Assembly: GCF_005116465.1 (NCBI RefSeq)
Contig: NZ_SWBM01000010.1
Location: forward strand, 27,386-91,385
DNA: 64,000 bases
Source of the DNA: Robertmurraya kyonggiensis
Lineage (GTDB): Bacteria > Bacillota > Bacilli > Bacillales > Cytobacillaceae
Direction of reading: 5' to 3'
Under the pieces are notes generated by a model. It was not told where the DNA came from, searched no databases, and saw nothing but the letters and a program-made list of their open reading frames with translations. The position numbers were made by a program, and so were the translations under genes. Shown here one piece after another: positions 1 to 16,812 of the stretch. Numbering within the stretch: the stretch's first letter is position 1; the number at the start of each line of letters is the position of its first letter.

Positions 1-1758
1 TTCAAGAAAAAGATTCTTGGAAATATCATTGCGGAAGTATTCAAACGCTTCAAGATTACTGAAACATCAAAAATGCTTGATCGCATGAAGAATCTTGGAT
101 TCAGATACTCCACTAAAGCAGGTATTACTGTTGGTGTGGCAGATATCGTTGTTTTAAAAGAAAAGAAAGAAATTATCGATGAAGCACAAATTAAGGTAGA
201 TAACGTCCTGAAGCAATTCAGACGTGGTTTAATCACAGAAGAAGAGCGTTATGACCGTGTTATTTCTATCTGGAGTGCTGCAAAGGATAATATTCAAGCA
301 AAACTAATGAAGTCTTTAGAGAAAACGAACCCGATCTTCATGATGAGTGATTCTGGTGCCCGTGGTAACGCATCGAACTTCACGCAGCTTGCGGGTATGC
401 GTGGATTGATGGCCAACCCGGCTGGTCGTATCATCGAATTACCGATCATCTCAAGTTTCCGTGAAGGATTAACAGTATTAGAATACTTTATTTCTACTCA
501 CGGAGCGCGTAAAGGTCTTGCCGATACAGCTCTTAAAACAGCTGACTCAGGTTACCTAACTCGTCGTCTTGTAGACGTGGCACAGGATGTTATCGTTCGT
601 GATGATGACTGTGGAACTGATCGTGGTCTATTAGTAGCAGCTCTAAGAGATGGAACTGAAATAATTGAAGCTCTAGATGAGCGTTTAATCGGTCGTTATG
701 CAAGAAGAGCGATTAAGCACCCCGAAACAAAACAAGTTATGGTACCTGAAAATGGCTTGATTACAGAAGATTTAGCTACTGAGATTGTCGAAGCAGGTGT
801 CGAGGAAGTTTGGATTCGCTCCGCATTTACTTGTAACACTCGTCATGGTGTATGTAAAAAATGTTACGGTCGTAACCTTGCAACTGGTCAAGAAGTTGAA
901 GTGGGAGAAGCAGTTGGTATTATCGCTGCCCAATCAATTGGTGAGCCAGGAACACAGTTAACGATGCGTACATTCCATACAGGTGGGGTTGCCGGAGACG
1001 ATATTACACAAGGTCTTCCACGTATCCAGGAGATTTTCGAAGCGCGTAATCCGAAAGGTCAAGCGGTTATTTCAGAACTTGATGGTGTTGTTGTTGGCAT
1101 TAACGAAGGTCGTGATCGTCAACATGAAATCATCGTTCAAGGAGAAATCGAATCTCGCACATATACAGCGCCTTATACAGCTCGTCTAAAAGTCGCAATC
1201 AATGACCAAGTTGTTATCGGTCAAGAATTGACAGAGGGTTCCATCGATCCGAAGGAATTAATCAAAGTCAAAGACGTGACGTCTGTACAAGAGTACTTGC
1301 TTAAAGAGGTTCAAAAGGTATACCGTATGCAAGGGGTAGAAATTGGGGATAAGCACGTAGAAGTAATGGTTCGCCAAATGCTTCGTAAAATCCGTGTAGT
1401 AGATGCTGGAGAAACTGAAGTTTTACCAGGTTCACTGCTTGATATCCACCAATTCACTGATGCAAACGAAAAAGCCTTACTTGAAGGTAAATTACCAGCA
1501 ACGGGTCGCCCAGTGTTACTAGGGATTACGAAAGCATCTCTTGAAACAGATTCCTTCTTATCTGCAGCATCATTCCAAGAAACAACAAGAGTTCTTACTG
1601 ATGCAGCAATTAAAGGAAAACGCGATGAGTTACTTGGACTTAAAGAAAATGTTATTATCGGTAAACTTGTACCAGCAGGTACTGGTATGCAACGTTACCG
1701 TAAAGCAGAACCTGTTGCAGCAGTTGAAGAAACAGAAGATGTTGTAACAGTTGAGTAA
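1..1758 (+). CDS. rpoC: RNA polymerase subunit beta' (RpoC), C-terminal part
   Basis: The reading frame is open from base 1, so the gene starts upstream of the window and 585 C-terminal codons are present. RpoC forms one wall of the RNA polymerase active cleft. Visible landmarks are the bridge-helix region ([20 protein letters not shown]), the trigger-loop region ([14 protein letters not shown]), the second zinc-binding cluster (DDCGT, then [15 protein letters not shown]) and the conserved [19 protein letters not shown] stretch. The gene ends just before a strong hairpin at 1771 and is followed by the L7Ae-like gene and the str operon, the usual Bacillus order. Assignment is certain; only the 5' part is missing because of the window edge. 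Confidence 0.98.
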   Translation, partial: FKKKILGNIIAEVFKRFKITETSKMLDRMKNLGFRYSTKAGITVGVADIVVLKEKKEIIDEAQIKVDNVLKQFRRGLITEEERYDRVISIWSAAKDNIQAKLMKSLEKTNPIFMMSDSGARGNASNFTQLAGMRGLMANPAGRIIELPIISSFREGLTVLEYFISTHGARKGLADTALKTADSGYLTRRLVDVAQDVIVRDDDCGTDRGLLVAALRDGTEIIEALDERLIGRYARRAIKHPETKQVMVPENGLITEDLATEIVEAGVEEVWIRSAFTCNTRHGVCKKCYGRNLATGQEVEVGEAVGIIAAQSIGEPGTQLTMRTFHTGGVAGDDITQGLPRIQEIFEARNPKGQAVISELDGVVVGINEGRDRQHEIIVQGEIESRTYTAPYTARLKVAINDQVVIGQELTEGSIDPKELIKVKDVTSVQEYLLKEVQKVYRMQGVEIGDKHVEVMVRQMLRKIRVVDAGETEVLPGSLLDIHQFTDANEKALLEGKLPATGRPVLLGITKASLETDSFLSAASFQETTRVLTDAAIKGKRDELLGLKENVIIGKLVPAGTGMQRYRKAEPVAAVEETEDVVTVE

Positions 1759-1770
1759 ATTATCGAATAC

Positions 1771-1808
1771 AATGTGGTACTTGTCGTTTGACAAGTACCA
1801 CATTTATT
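1771..1808 (+). terminator. Terminator after rpoC
   Basis: A perfect stem of about 15 bp (arms near 1771-1785 and 1790-1804) with a GTTT loop lies 13 bases after the rpoC stop. The trailing T-run is short and interrupted (TTTATT), so it may terminate only partly and let some transcription into the str operon. Confidence 0.75.
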
Positions 1809-1904
1809 CTGATAAATTATCTATAATTGATGTTGACATTGAATATCTATGATGTTAATATAACAAAGGTGCTCCTATTACCTGTTACTTTGGAGGATGT
1901 AAAA

Positions 1905-2153
1905 TTGTCTTATGAAAAAGTAATGCAGGCCAAAAATTTTATAGTAGGAACAAAGCAAACGGTCAAAGCTTTACGGGATGGAAACGTAAAGGAAGTATTA
2001 GTGGCTATGGATGCTGCTCCAATGGTAACAGCCAAAGTCATCGATACAGCTGAAGAACTGAACATTCCGATCACCTATGTGGATTCAATGAAATCCTTAG
2101 GGAAAGCATGCTCCATAGAGGTCGGTGCCGCAACCGTTGCATTAACCCATTAA
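1905..2153 (+). CDS. rplGB: L7Ae-family ribosome-associated protein (RplGB/YbxF)
   Basis: An 82-residue L7Ae/L30e/S12e/Gadd45-family protein; in B. subtilis the YbxF protein binds kink-turn RNA and associates with ribosomes. I place the start at TTG 1905 because a GGAGG box lies 10 bases upstream and the product then begins [20 protein letters not shown], matching the family N-terminus and the usual 82-residue length. A longer in-frame ATG at 1827 would add 26 residues without family resemblance. The family motif [14 protein letters not shown] is near the C-terminus. It lies between rpoC and rpsL as in B. subtilis. Confidence 0.92.
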   Translation: MSYEKVMQAKNFIVGTKQTVKALRDGNVKEVLVAMDAAPMVTAKVIDTAEELNIPITYVDSMKSLGKACSIEVGAATVALTH

Positions 2154-2255
2154 AAACTGTTTTTGTAGAGTGATCTGCAAGGACTTTGTTTTTTGCTTCA
2201 AAATGAACCACCTGGATGTGTGGGCTTAACGAAAAAGTGAAGGGAGGAAACATAA

Positions 2256-2678
<423 letters not shown>

Positions 2679-2695
2679 TCAAATAGAAATTATAA

Positions 2696-3190
<495 letters not shown>

Positions 3191-3253
3191 AATTTACTTT
3201 TACTATTATAAAAACAAACTAAAAAACACTCATATGAGAAAGGAGAAATACCA

Positions 3254-5332
3254 ATGGCAAGAGAGTTCTCCTTAGCAAATACAAGAAACATCGGTATCAT
3301 GGCTCACATTGATGCTGGTAAAACAACAACAACTGAGCGCGTACTTTATTACACTGGTAAGATTCATAAAATCGGTGAAACACATGAAGGTGCGTCTCAG
3401 ATGGACTGGATGGAACAGGAACAAGAACGTGGTATTACAATTACATCTGCAGCCACAACTGCACAATGGAAAGGTCACCGCGTTAACATCATCGATACAC
3501 CAGGACACGTAGACTTCACAGTTGAAGTTGAACGTTCCCTACGTGTATTAGATGGTGCAGTTGCTGTACTTGATGCACAGTCTGGTGTTGAGCCTCAAAC
3601 TGAAACAGTTTGGCGCCAAGCAACAACATACGGCGTACCGCGTGTTGTATTTGTAAACAAGATGGACAAAATTGGTGCTGATTTCAAGTATTCAATCAAA
3701 ACGATTCATGATCGCTTACAAGCAAATGCTGCAGCAATTCAACTTCCAATTGGAGCTGAAGATCAATTCTCAGCTATCATTGACTTAGTTGAAATGAACG
3801 CAACATTCTACGGTAACGACCTTGGAACTGACATTGAGGTACGTGAAATTCCTGAAGAGTACCAAGCTGAAGCAGAAGAATACCGTGAGAAATTAATCGA
3901 AGCGGTATCTGAATTTGACGAAGAGTTAATGGAAAAATACCTTGGTGGTGAAGAAATCACTGCTGAAGACCTGAAAGCAGCAATTCGTAAAGGTACTGTT
4001 AACGTTGAATTCTACCCTGTTATCTGTGGTTCTGCATTCAAAAACAAAGGTGTTCAAAAAATGCTTGACGCTGTTATTGACTACCTACCATCTCCACTAG
4101 ATGTTCCTGCTATTAAAGGAACACTTCCAGATAGTGATGAAGTAGTTGAACGTCATTCAAGTGATGAAGAGCCGTTCTCAGCTCTAGCGTTCAAAGTTAT
4201 GACTGACCCTTATGTTGGTAAATTAACATTCTTCCGTGTGTACTCTGGTACACTAAGCTCAGGTTCGTACGTTCAAAACTCTACTAAAGGTAAGCGTGAG
4301 CGTGTAGGACGTATCCTACAAATGCATGCTAACAGCCGTGAAGAGATTTCAATGGTATACGCAGGGGATATCGCTGCTGCTGTAGGTCTTAAAGATACTA
4401 CAACTGGTGATACACTATGTGATGAAAAGAGCCTAGTTATCCTTGAGTCTATGGAATTCCCAGAGCCAGTTATTCAATTATCTATCGAGCCTAAGTCTAA
4501 GGCTGACCAAGATAAAATGACTACTGCTCTACAAAAGCTACAAGAAGAAGATCCTACATTCCGTGCGCATACTGACCAGGAGACTGGACAGGTTATCATC
4601 GCAGGTATGGGTGAACTTCACTTAGATATTCTAGTAGACCGTATGCGCCGTGAATTCAAAGTAGAAGCTAATGTTGGTGCTCCTCAGGTTGCTTACCGCG
4701 AAACAATCCGTTCTTCTGCATCTGTAGAAGGAAAGTTTGCTCGCCAATCTGGTGGACGTGGACAATTCGGACACGTTTGGATTGAATTCTCTCCAAACGA
4801 AGAAGGAAAAGGCTTCGAATTCGAAAACGGTATCGTCGGTGGGGTTGTTCCTCGTGAATACATTCCTGCTGTTCAAGCTGGTCTTGTTGAATCACTTGAC
4901 AGAGGTCTTCTTGCAGGATACCCAGTAGTAGATATCAAAGCTCGTCTATTTGACGGTTCTTACCATGATGTCGACTCTTCTGAAATGGCGTTCAAAATTG
5001 CCGCTTCTATGGCTCTTAAAAACGCAGCTTCTAAATGTAACCCAGTTATTTTAGAACCAATGATGAGAGTTGAAGTTATCATCCCTGAAGAATACATGGG
5101 TGATATCATGGGTAACATCACTTCCCGTCGTGGACGTGTAGAAGGTATGGAAGCTCGTGGTAATGCACAAGTTGTCCGTGCGATGGTTCCTCTTTCTGAA
5201 ATGTTTGGTTATGCTACAACTTTACGTTCTAGCACTCAAGGTCGCGGTGTGTTCTCAATGCACTTTGACCACTATGAAGAAGTACCAAAATCAATTTCAG
5301 AAGAAATCATTAAGAAAAATAAAGGTGAATAA
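3254..5332 (+). CDS. fusA: Elongation factor G
   Basis: EF-G, 692 residues, the GTPase that drives ribosomal translocation and, with RRF, recycling. GTPase motifs are present: [14 protein letters not shown] (P-loop), DTPGHVDF and NKMDK. Domains II to V follow in order, including the domain IV stretch [20 protein letters not shown] precedes the ATG. It lies between rpsG and tuf; a perfect palindrome separates it from tuf. No truncation or unusual residue was noticed. Confidence 0.99.
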   Translation: MAREFSLANTRNIGIMAHIDAGKTTTTERVLYYTGKIHKIGETHEGASQMDWMEQEQERGITITSAATTAQWKGHRVNIIDTPGHVDFTVEVERSLRVLDGAVAVLDAQSGVEPQTETVWRQATTYGVPRVVFVNKMDKIGADFKYSIKTIHDRLQANAAAIQLPIGAEDQFSAIIDLVEMNATFYGNDLGTDIEVREIPEEYQAEAEEYREKLIEAVSEFDEELMEKYLGGEEITAEDLKAAIRKGTVNVEFYPVICGSAFKNKGVQKMLDAVIDYLPSPLDVPAIKGTLPDSDEVVERHSSDEEPFSALAFKVMTDPYVGKLTFFRVYSGTLSSGSYVQNSTKGKRERVGRILQMHANSREEISMVYAGDIAAAVGLKDTTTGDTLCDEKSLVILESMEFPEPVIQLSIEPKSKADQDKMTTALQKLQEEDPTFRAHTDQETGQVIIAGMGELHLDILVDRMRREFKVEANVGAPQVAYRETIRSSASVEGKFARQSGGRGQFGHVWIEFSPNEEGKGFEFENGIVGGVVPREYIPAVQAGLVESLDRGLLAGYPVVDIKARLFDGSYHDVDSSEMAFKIAASMALKNAASKCNPVILEPMMRVEVIIPEEYMGDIMGNITSRRGRVEGMEARGNAQVVRAMVPLSEMFGYATTLRSSTQGRGVFSMHFDHYEEVPKSISEEIIKKNKGE

Positions 5333-5377
5333 TTGATTTTCACCAATATATAAAGTATAACTACTTATGTAAGAGTG

Positions 5378-5403
5378 GTAAGAAAAGGATCTCCTTTTCT
5401 TAC
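5378..5403 (+). promoter_or_regulatory. Perfect palindrome between fusA and tuf
   Basis: A 26-base perfect inverted repeat (two 13-base halves, centre ATCT) lies 46 bases after the fusA stop and 46 bases before tuf. In RNA it would form a very stable hairpin. It lacks a following T-run, so it is more likely an mRNA processing or stability element, or an attenuator, than a full terminator. Function is inferred from structure only. Confidence 0.6.
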
Positions 5404-5449
5404 TACATCCATATACTTAACTTTTTTATATTAAAGGAGGATTTCCAAA

Positions 5450-6637
5450 ATGGGAAAAGCTAAATTTGACCGTTCAAAACCACACGTTAATATCGGAACT
5501 ATTGGTCACGTTGACCATGGTAAAACTACTTTAACAGCTGCTATCACAACTGTACTTGCAAAAGCAGGTGGCGGTGAAGCACGCGGATATGACCAAATCG
5601 ATAACGCGCCAGAAGAAAAAGAGCGTGGAATCACAATCAACACTTCTCACGTTGAGTATGAAACTGCTAACCGTCACTATGCACACGTTGACTGCCCAGG
5701 ACATGCTGACTATGTTAAGAACATGATCACTGGAGCTGCTCAAATGGACGGCGGTATCTTAGTAGTATCTGCTGCTGATGGCCCAATGCCACAAACTCGT
5801 GAGCACATCCTTTTATCTCGTCAGGTAGGTGTACCTTACCTTGTTGTATTCATGAACAAGTGTGATATGGTAGACGACGAAGAGCTTCTTGAATTAGTAG
5901 AAATGGAAGTTCGTGACCTATTATCAGAATATGAATTCCCTGGTGATGATATTCCTGTAATCAAGGGTTCTGCTCTTAAGGCTCTTGAAGGAGAAGCAGC
6001 TTGGGAAGAAAAAATCGTTGAATTAATGAACGCTGTTGATGAGTATGTTCCAACTCCAACTCGTGACACTGAAAAGCCATTCATGATGCCAGTTGAGGAT
6101 GTATTCTCAATCACTGGACGTGGAACTGTTGCTACTGGACGTGTAGAGCGCGGACAAGTAAAAGTTGGTGACGTAATCGAAATCATCGGTCTTGCTGAAG
6201 AGCCAAAATCAACAACTGTAACAGGTGTTGAAATGTTCCGTAAGCTTCTTGATTATGCTGAAGCTGGAGATAACATCGGTGCACTTCTTCGTGGAGTTGC
6301 TCGTGAAGATATCCAACGTGGTCAAGTACTTGCTAAGCCAGGTTCAATTACACCACACACAAAGTTCAAAGCTGAAGTTTACGTTTTATCAAAAGAAGAA
6401 GGTGGACGTCATACTCCATTCTTCACAAACTACCGTCCTCAGTTCTACTTCCGTACAACTGACGTAACTGGTATTTGTAATCTTCCTGAAGGCGTAGAAA
6501 TGGTTATGCCTGGAGATAACATCGAAATGACTGTAGAACTAATCGCTCCAATCGCTATCGAAGAAGGTACAAAGTTCTCTATCCGTGAGGGTGGACGTAC
6601 TGTTGGCGCTGGTGTAGTTGCTACAATCCAAGAGTAA
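5450..6637 (+). CDS. tuf: Elongation factor Tu
   Basis: EF-Tu, 395 residues, delivers aminoacyl-tRNA to the ribosomal A site. Motifs: [35 protein letters not shown] and NKCDMVDD, followed by beta-barrel domains 2 and 3 ([21 protein letters not shown]). A strong AAAGGAGG lies upstream. Last gene of the str operon, closed by a clear terminator 11 bases downstream. Confidence 0.99.
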   Translation: MGKAKFDRSKPHVNIGTIGHVDHGKTTLTAAITTVLAKAGGGEARGYDQIDNAPEEKERGITINTSHVEYETANRHYAHVDCPGHADYVKNMITGAAQMDGGILVVSAADGPMPQTREHILLSRQVGVPYLVVFMNKCDMVDDEELLELVEMEVRDLLSEYEFPGDDIPVIKGSALKALEGEAAWEEKIVELMNAVDEYVPTPTRDTEKPFMMPVEDVFSITGRGTVATGRVERGQVKVGDVIEIIGLAEEPKSTTVTGVEMFRKLLDYAEAGDNIGALLRGVAREDIQRGQVLAKPGSITPHTKFKAEVYVLSKEEGGRHTPFFTNYRPQFYFRTTDVTGICNLPEGVEMVMPGDNIEMTVELIAPIAIEEGTKFSIREGGRTVGAGVVATIQE

Positions 6638-6647
6638 TTATAATTGA

Positions 6648-6683
6648 TAAAAACAGATGGGTGACGACCCATCTGTTTTTTTG
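6648..6683 (+). terminator. Rho-independent terminator after tuf
   Basis: Perfect 13-bp stem (arms 6649-6661 and 6668-6680), six-base loop, then a run of T residues. It begins 11 bases after the tuf stop and ends the str operon. Confidence 0.93.
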
Positions 6684-7445
6684 TGTTTGATTCTGTTGGA
6701 GATGGGTGTTGATGTTGGGGAAGGTCGAAGTAAGAATTTCTTTGCCGCAACTATGGATGTTGAACCCAAATCTATTACTTTGAAAATAGGGATAAAAATT
6801 CCGGTTAAAACAGAAATCTTAACAATTTTTCTGCAAATAAGCGGAATTTTTCCGGTTAAGCCATACATTTTTCATGATTTTAAGGCTTCTCAAGTCAATT
6901 AAGCGGAAAATCTCAGCCTATTTCAACTAATAACCATCAATCTAACGAAATAAACGGATTTTCTCCGGCTAATTAAGTGGGTACACCTTTTCGAAGAGAT
7001 GAAAAATCAACAATGGCGGAGCCTTGCCGTCTAAAACATGAAATCGCATAAGAGTTCTAATATATATAGAAGAAACTCGTTTTCAAAAGAATAACGTTCT
7101 ATCAGAGTAGAGAATCTTATAAATGACGCAGGACTTTTCGGGAGTTATTGGGGGAAAGTTTGAGTGAAAGGTTTATGAAGACAACTATTCCAACCTTACA
7201 GCGAACAATGTCCTCATAAACCAAAAGCTCACCAACTTACCGACATAATGCAAGTGCGTGGAGCGAAAATCAATCAGCGAAATCTCAACAAAATAAATAG
7301 AGAAAAGTACGTAGAACACTTCCCAAAAAAGATTCCTCTATTTACCGTCTAATTCAATAGTTCGACTATTTCTCGCACACTTGAAAACATCGATACAAGC
7401 CTATATAATAAAAAAAGTGTGATGATAAAGAAATGAAATTATAGG
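6684..7445. other. Gene-poor gap between str and S10 operons
   Basis: About 760 bases without a convincing gene. Four degenerate, partly palindromic copies of a motif like AAGCGGAATTTTTCCGG lie near 6796, 6841, 6901 and 6955, spaced by about 45-60 bases. The rest is AT-rich and I see nothing recognisable from about 7000 to 7440. Short open frames here have no ribosome-binding sites or family resemblance. Confidence 0.6.
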
Positions 7446-7475
7446 TTGCATTTACTTTATGATTCATTGTATAAT
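7446..7475 (+). promoter_or_regulatory. Promoter of the S10 operon
   Basis: TTGCAT (7446-7451), an 18-base spacer and a perfect TATAAT (7470-7475), followed by a leader of about 125 bases before rpsJ. This is the best sigma-A-type promoter in the gap and fits the start of the long ribosomal operon. Confidence 0.75.
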
Positions 7476-7517
7476 AGACAATGTTGGTCTTTGACTGCGA
7501 TGATGTGAAAGGTTGCT

Positions 7518-7553
7518 GACACACCCGGCCGCTTTGCCATGGCGAGTGTGTGG
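7518..7553 (+). promoter_or_regulatory. Leader hairpin of the S10 operon
   Basis: A structured leader element: ACACAC (7519-7524) can pair with GTGTGT (7546-7551), with an inner GGC/GCC stem. It lies in the transcribed leader about 55 bases before rpsJ. Ribosomal operons often use leader RNA for control, but I cannot name the protein or mechanism here. Confidence 0.45.
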
Positions 7554-7582
7554 GAAATTTTCACGGAGAATGTCTATTTTAA

Positions 7583-7915
<333 letters not shown>

Positions 7916-7992
7916 TTTCTATCTATAAAGATGTTACTAAGAAACTTAATCAATGAAATAAAACAAGATAATCCACAGGAGGTGTGACTATA

Positions 7993-8619
7993 ATGACCAA
8001 AGGAATCTTAGGAAGAAAAATCGGTATGACTCAAGTTTTTGCTGAAAATGGTGATCTTATCCCAGTAACAGTTGTTGAGGCTGCTCCAAACGTAGTTCTT
8101 CAAAAGAAATCCGATGAAACTGACGGTTACGTATCAGTTCAATTAGGATTTGATGACAAACGTGAAAAGCTTTCAAACAAACCTGAAAAGGGACATGTTG
8201 CTAAAGCAAACACTGCTCCTAAGCGCTTCGTACGTGAATTCCGTGGAGAAGGCTTAGCTGAGTTAGAAGTTGGTCAGGAAGTCAAAGTAGATATTTTCGC
8301 TGAAGGCGATGTAGTAGATGTAACAGGAATCTCAAAGGGTAAAGGTTTCCAAGGCTCAATCAAGCGTCATGGACAATCTCGCGGACCAATGGCACACGGT
8401 TCTCGTTATCACCGTCGCCCAGGTTCAATGGGTCCTGTAGCTCCAAACCGCGTATTCAAAGGTAAAGCATTACCAGGACGTATGGGTGGAGAACAAGTAA
8501 CTGTACAAAACCTTGAAATTGTAAAGGTTGACGTAGAACGTAACCTTCTATTAATTAAAGGAAACGTACCAGGAGCTAGAAAAGCTCTTTTAAAAATTAA
8601 AAGTGCGGTTAAAGCGTAA
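7993..8619 (+). CDS. rplC: 50S ribosomal protein L3
   Basis: L3, 208 residues, reaches with its long loop to the peptidyl-transferase centre. I choose ATG 7993 (product [16 protein letters not shown]) because AGGAGGTG lies 8 bases before it; the ATG three codons earlier overlaps that spacing. The loop with [20 protein letters not shown] is intact. Second gene of the S10 operon. Confidence 0.98.
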   Translation: MTKGILGRKIGMTQVFAENGDLIPVTVVEAAPNVVLQKKSDETDGYVSVQLGFDDKREKLSNKPEKGHVAKANTAPKRFVREFRGEGLAELEVGQEVKVDIFAEGDVVDVTGISKGKGFQGSIKRHGQSRGPMAHGSRYHRRPGSMGPVAPNRVFKGKALPGRMGGEQVTVQNLEIVKVDVERNLLLIKGNVPGARKALLKIKSAVKA

Positions 8620-8648
8620 ATATTAAAGGCAGAAAGGAGGAAACAAGA

Positions 8649-9272
8649 ATGCCAAAAGTAACATTGTTTAACCAAGCTGGATCACAAGTTGGAGAAGTTG
8701 AACTTAACGATTCCATCTTCGGGATTGAGCCTAATAACCATGTGTTATTTGAAGCTGTTGTAGCTCAAAGAGCTTCTTTACGTCAAGGAACTCATAAAAC
8801 AAAAATTCGTTCTGAAGTAGCTGGTGGTGGTCGTAAGCCATGGCGTCAAAAAGGAACAGGTCGTGCTCGTCAAGGTTCGATTCGTTCTCCACAATGGCGC
8901 GGAGGTGGTACAGTATTTGGACCAGTGCCTCGTAGCTATAGCTACAAATTACCTAAAAAGGTTCGTCGCTTAGCGATTAAATCTGCATTATCTTCTAAAG
9001 TATTAGAGGAAAGCATTTTAGTAATTGAAAACCTTGCTTTCGAAACTCCAAAAACAAAAGACTTCAAAGGTTTCCTAAAAGGTCTTTCTGTTGAATCTAA
9101 AGCACTAATTGTTACTGCTAACCTTGATGAGAACGTAGCATTATCTGCTCGTAACATCCCTGGTGTAACTGTAGTAACTGCTGAAGGAATCAACGTATTG
9201 GATGTTTTAGGTCATGACAAGTTAATCATGACAAAAGCAGCGGTTGAAAAAGTAGAGGAGGTGCTTGCATAA
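8649..9272 (+). CDS. rplD: 50S ribosomal protein L4
   Basis: L4, 207 residues, lines the exit tunnel. The tunnel loop with [19 protein letters not shown] is intact, which argues against a macrolide-resistance change there. AGAAAGGAGG precedes the ATG. The stop codon overlaps the start of rplW by one base (TAATG), which suggests coupled translation. Confidence 0.98.
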   Translation: MPKVTLFNQAGSQVGEVELNDSIFGIEPNNHVLFEAVVAQRASLRQGTHKTKIRSEVAGGGRKPWRQKGTGRARQGSIRSPQWRGGGTVFGPVPRSYSYKLPKKVRRLAIKSALSSKVLEESILVIENLAFETPKTKDFKGFLKGLSVESKALIVTANLDENVALSARNIPGVTVVTAEGINVLDVLGHDKLIMTKAAVEKVEEVLA

Positions 9273-9556
9273 TGGATGCACGCGAAATCATTAAGCGCCC
9301 CGTTATCACTGAACGTTCAACTGACTTAATGTCTGAGAAAAAATATACATTTGAAGTTGACGTTAGAGCGAACAAAACTCAAGTTAAAGATGCTGTAGAG
9401 GAAATCTTTGGTGTTCAAGTTGAGAAAGTAAACGTTCTGAACTATAAAGGCAAATTCAAGCGCATGGGTAAATTCGGCGGTTACACTAACAAACGTCGTA
9501 AAGCCATCGTTAAATTAACAGCAGACAGCAAAGAAATCGAATTCTTTGAGGTTTAA
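9272..9556 (+). CDS. rplW: 50S ribosomal protein L23
   Basis: L23, 94 residues, sits at the tunnel exit and is the docking site for trigger factor and the signal recognition particle. Starts [20 protein letters not shown]; the [16 protein letters not shown] loop is typical. Its start overlaps the rplD stop and AGAGGAGG lies inside the end of rplD. Confidence 0.98.
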   Translation: MDAREIIKRPVITERSTDLMSEKKYTFEVDVRANKTQVKDAVEEIFGVQVEKVNVLNYKGKFKRMGKFGGYTNKRRKAIVKLTADSKEIEFFEV

Positions 9557-9587
9557 TTCATTAAAACAAGAAGAGGAGGGAAAATAA

Positions 9588-10418
<831 letters not shown>

Positions 10419-10427
10419 CGGGATTGA

Positions 10428-10757
<330 letters not shown>

Positions 10758-10774
10758 TGAGAGGAGGCATTCTG

Positions 10775-12404
<1,630 letters not shown>

Positions 12405-12426
12405 TCTTTGAGAGGAGGTTCGCACA

Positions 12427-12690
12427 ATGAGTGAACGCAACCAACGCAAAGTTTACACTGGACGTGTTGTTTCAGACAAGATGGATAAGACGGTTACTGT
12501 TCTTGTAGAAACATACAAAAAGCATCCGTTATACGGTAAACGCGTTAAGTACTCTAAAAAGTACAAAGCTCATGATGAGCAGAACCAAGCAAAAGTTGGC
12601 GATATCGTCCGCATCATGGAAACTCGCCCACTATCCGCAACAAAACGCTTCCGTTTAGTTGAAGTAGTAGAAAAAGCTGTAATTATTTAA
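12427..12690 (+). CDS. rpsQ: 30S ribosomal protein S17
   Basis: S17, 87 residues, a primary 16S rRNA binding protein of the OB-fold type. Starts [20 protein letters not shown] and contains [30 protein letters not shown] precedes the ATG. Last gene of the S10 operon before the spc operon genes continue without a visible terminator. Confidence 0.98.
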   Translation: MSERNQRKVYTGRVVSDKMDKTVTVLVETYKKHPLYGKRVKYSKKYKAHDEQNQAKVGDIVRIMETRPLSATKRFRLVEVVEKAVII

Positions 12691-12703
12691 TGATCGGAAT
12701 TAG

Positions 12704-13099
<396 letters not shown>

Positions 13100-13135
13100 T
13101 TTCAAATCAAATTGCCTTTAAGGAGGTGCGAACAG

Positions 13136-13447
13136 ATGCATGTAAAAAAAGGTGATAAAGTAATGGTCATCTCTGGTAAGGATAAGGGCAAAACAGGAGT
13201 AGTTTTAGCTGCGTTCCCTAAACAAAGCCGTGTCTTAGTTGAAGGAATTAACATCGTTAAAAAGCACTCTAAGCCAAATCAATTGAATCCACAAGGTGGA
13301 ATCATCAGCCAAGAGGCACCTATTCATGTATCAAACGTAATGCCAATCGATCCTAAGTCTGGTGAGCCAACTCGCGTAGGCTATAAAGTGGAAGATGGCA
13401 AGAAAGTACGTGTTGCAAAAAAATCCGGTGAAGTTCTAGATAAATAG
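13136..13447 (+). CDS. rplX: 50S ribosomal protein L24
   Basis: L24, 103 residues, an assembly-initiator protein with a KOW motif ([20 protein letters not shown]). I choose ATG 13136, preceded by AAGGAGGTG; the upstream in-frame ATG at 13112 would include the ribosome-binding site in the coding region. Confidence 0.97.
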   Translation: MHVKKGDKVMVISGKDKGKTGVVLAAFPKQSRVLVEGINIVKKHSKPNQLNPQGGIISQEAPIHVSNVMPIDPKSGEPTRVGYKVEDGKKVRVAKKSGEVLDK

Positions 13448-13473
13448 TTCAAAAAAGAAGGGAGGTACTATGA

Positions 13474-14013
<540 letters not shown>

Positions 14014-14023
14014 TAATCGCTAA

Positions 14024-14227
<204 letters not shown>

Positions 14228-14257
14228 ACCCCATTTCTGGGAAGGAGGTAAAAAACA

Positions 14258-14656
14258 ATGGTCATGACAGATCCAATTGCAGATTTGCTAACTCGCATCC
14301 GTAATGCGAATATGGTTCGTCACGAAAAATTAGAGGTTCCTGCTTCTAATATCAAGAAAGAGATCGCTGAAATTTTAAAGCGTGAAGGTTTCATTCGTGA
14401 TGTTGAATATATCGAGGATAACAAGCAAGGCATCATTCGTATTTTCTTGAAATATGGTGCAAACAACGAACGTGTTATCACAGGTCTAAAACGTATCAGC
14501 AAACCTGGTCTTCGTGTTTATGCAAAAACTAACGAAGTACCACGCGTACTTAACGGACTTGGTATCGCATTAGTATCTACTTCTCAAGGCGTTCTTACAG
14601 ACAAAGAAGCTCGCGCTAAACAAGTTGGCGGAGAAGTATTAGCATACGTTTGGTAA
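14258..14656 (+). CDS. rpsH: 30S ribosomal protein S8
   Basis: S8, 132 residues, a primary 16S rRNA binder; in E. coli it represses the spc operon. The ATG at 14258 ([18 protein letters not shown]) has AAGGAGGT about 9 bases upstream, so it is preferred over the ATG two codons later. Ends EVLAYVW as usual. Confidence 0.98.
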   Translation: MVMTDPIADLLTRIRNANMVRHEKLEVPASNIKKEIAEILKREGFIRDVEYIEDNKQGIIRIFLKYGANNERVITGLKRISKPGLRVYAKTNEVPRVLNGLGIALVSTSQGVLTDKEARAKQVGGEVLAYVW

Positions 14657-14687
14657 TAGAGTTTCTTAAAGAATGGAGGTGCAATAA

Positions 14688-15224
14688 ATGTCTCGTGTAG
14701 GTAAAAAACCAATTGAAATTCCAGCTGGTGTGACCGTTACTCTTAACGGAAGCGTGGCTACTGTAAAAGGACCTAAAGGGGAATTGACTCGTGCATTCAA
14801 CCCTGATATGGAAATCGTCGTTTCAGAGAACGTAATTAGCGTAGTTCGTCCTTCAGAATCTAAAGAACACCGTACTATTCACGGTACAACTCGTGCGCTT
14901 CTAGCAAACATGGTTGAAGGTGTATCTAAAGGTTTTGAAAGAAACTTAGAGCTTATCGGTGTCGGTTACCGTGCTCAAAAGCAAGGCAAAAAGCTTGTTT
15001 TAAACGTTGGTTACTCTCATCCTGTTGAGATCGATCCTGAAGAAGGCCTTGAAATCGAAGTTCCTTCTAATACAAAGGTAATTGTAAAAGGTATCAGCAA
15101 AGAGCGCGTAGGTGCTTTAGCTGCTAACATTCGTGATGTACGTCCTCCAGAGCCTTACAAAGGTAAAGGGATCCGTTACGAAGGCGAATTTGTTCGTCGT
15201 AAAGAAGGTAAAACAGGTAAGTAA
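14688..15224 (+). CDS. rplF: 50S ribosomal protein L6
   Basis: L6, 178 residues, near the sarcin-ricin loop. Starts [15 protein letters not shown] and ends in the basic [19 protein letters not shown] tail. GGAGGTG precedes the ATG. Both repeated alpha/beta domains are present. Confidence 0.98.
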   Translation: MSRVGKKPIEIPAGVTVTLNGSVATVKGPKGELTRAFNPDMEIVVSENVISVVRPSESKEHRTIHGTTRALLANMVEGVSKGFERNLELIGVGYRAQKQGKKLVLNVGYSHPVEIDPEEGLEIEVPSNTKVIVKGISKERVGALAANIRDVRPPEPYKGKGIRYEGEFVRRKEGKTGK

Positions 15225-15256
15225 TGCCGCGTAGGTAAACGAAAGGAGTGACCTAA

Positions 15257-16143
<887 letters not shown>

Positions 16144-16156
16144 GGGGGGAAAGCAA

Positions 16157-16339
16157 ATGGCTAACAAATTAGAAATTACCCTCACTCGCAGTGTAATTGG
16201 TCGCCCACAGGATCAAAAGGATACTGTTAAAGCATTAGGCTTACGCAAAATGCATCAAACAGTTGAGAAAAATGATAACCCTGCAATCCGTGGAATGATC
16301 AACAAAGTTGCTCACTTAGTAACGGTTAAAGAAATATAA
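16157..16339 (+). CDS. rpmD: 50S ribosomal protein L30
   Basis: L30, 60 residues, starting [20 protein letters not shown] and ending [20 protein letters not shown] precedes the ATG. Small spc operon gene between rpsE and rplO, as in other Bacillaceae. Confidence 0.98.
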   Translation: MANKLEITLTRSVIGRPQDQKDTVKALGLRKMHQTVEKNDNPAIRGMINKVAHLVTVKEI

Positions 16340-16371
16340 TTCAATTCTTCTTCAAATAAGGAGGTGCCAAC

Positions 16372-16812
16372 ATGAAACTTCATGAATTAAAACCTGCAGA
16401 AGGATCTCGTCATGAGCGTAAGCGCAAAGGACGCGGTATTGGTTCTGGTAACGGTAAAACTGCTGGTAAAGGTCATAAAGGTCAAAATGCTCGTTCAGGC
16501 GGTGGCGTACGTCCAGGCTTCGAGGGTGGTCAAACACCTTTATTCAGACGTTTACCGAAGCGCGGCTTTACAAACATCAACCGTAAAGAATTCGCTATCG
16601 TTAACCTTGATACGCTGAATCGCTTTGAAGACGGAACAGAAGTAACTCCAGAACTTCTTGTTGAAACAGGTGTCGTAAGCAAAGAATTAGCAGGAATCAA
16701 GATTCTTGCTAAAGGGAAGTTAGAGAAAAAGCTTACAGTGAAAGCTCATAAATTCTCCTCTGCTGCGAAGGAAGCTATTGAAGCTGCCGGCGGTAACATC
16801 GAGGTGATTTAA
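16372..16812 (+). CDS. rplO: 50S ribosomal protein L15
   Basis: L15, 146 residues. The glycine-rich N-terminal extension ([20 protein letters not shown]) that threads through 23S rRNA is typical. AAGGAGGTG precedes the ATG. Its stop overlaps the secY start (TAATG), which suggests translational coupling. Confidence 0.98.
   Translation: MKLHELKPAEGSRHERKRKGRGIGSGNGKTAGKGHKGQNARSGGGVRPGFEGGQTPLFRRLPKRGFTNINRKEFAIVNLDTLNRFEDGTEVTPELLVETGVVSKELAGIKILAKGKLEKKLTVKAHKFSSAAKEAIEAAGGNIEVI

Noticed and set aside
1827..1904. N-terminal extension of the L7Ae-like protein
   Set aside because: The ribosome-binding site lies inside this stretch and the family starts at the TTG at 1905.
5836..6186. Minus-strand open frame inside tuf
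   Set aside because: Shadow caused by the codon use of a highly expressed gene; no start signals.
6657..6902. Open frame starting in the tuf terminator
   Set aside because: Start lies in the terminator loop, no ribosome-binding site, and the product shows no known motif.
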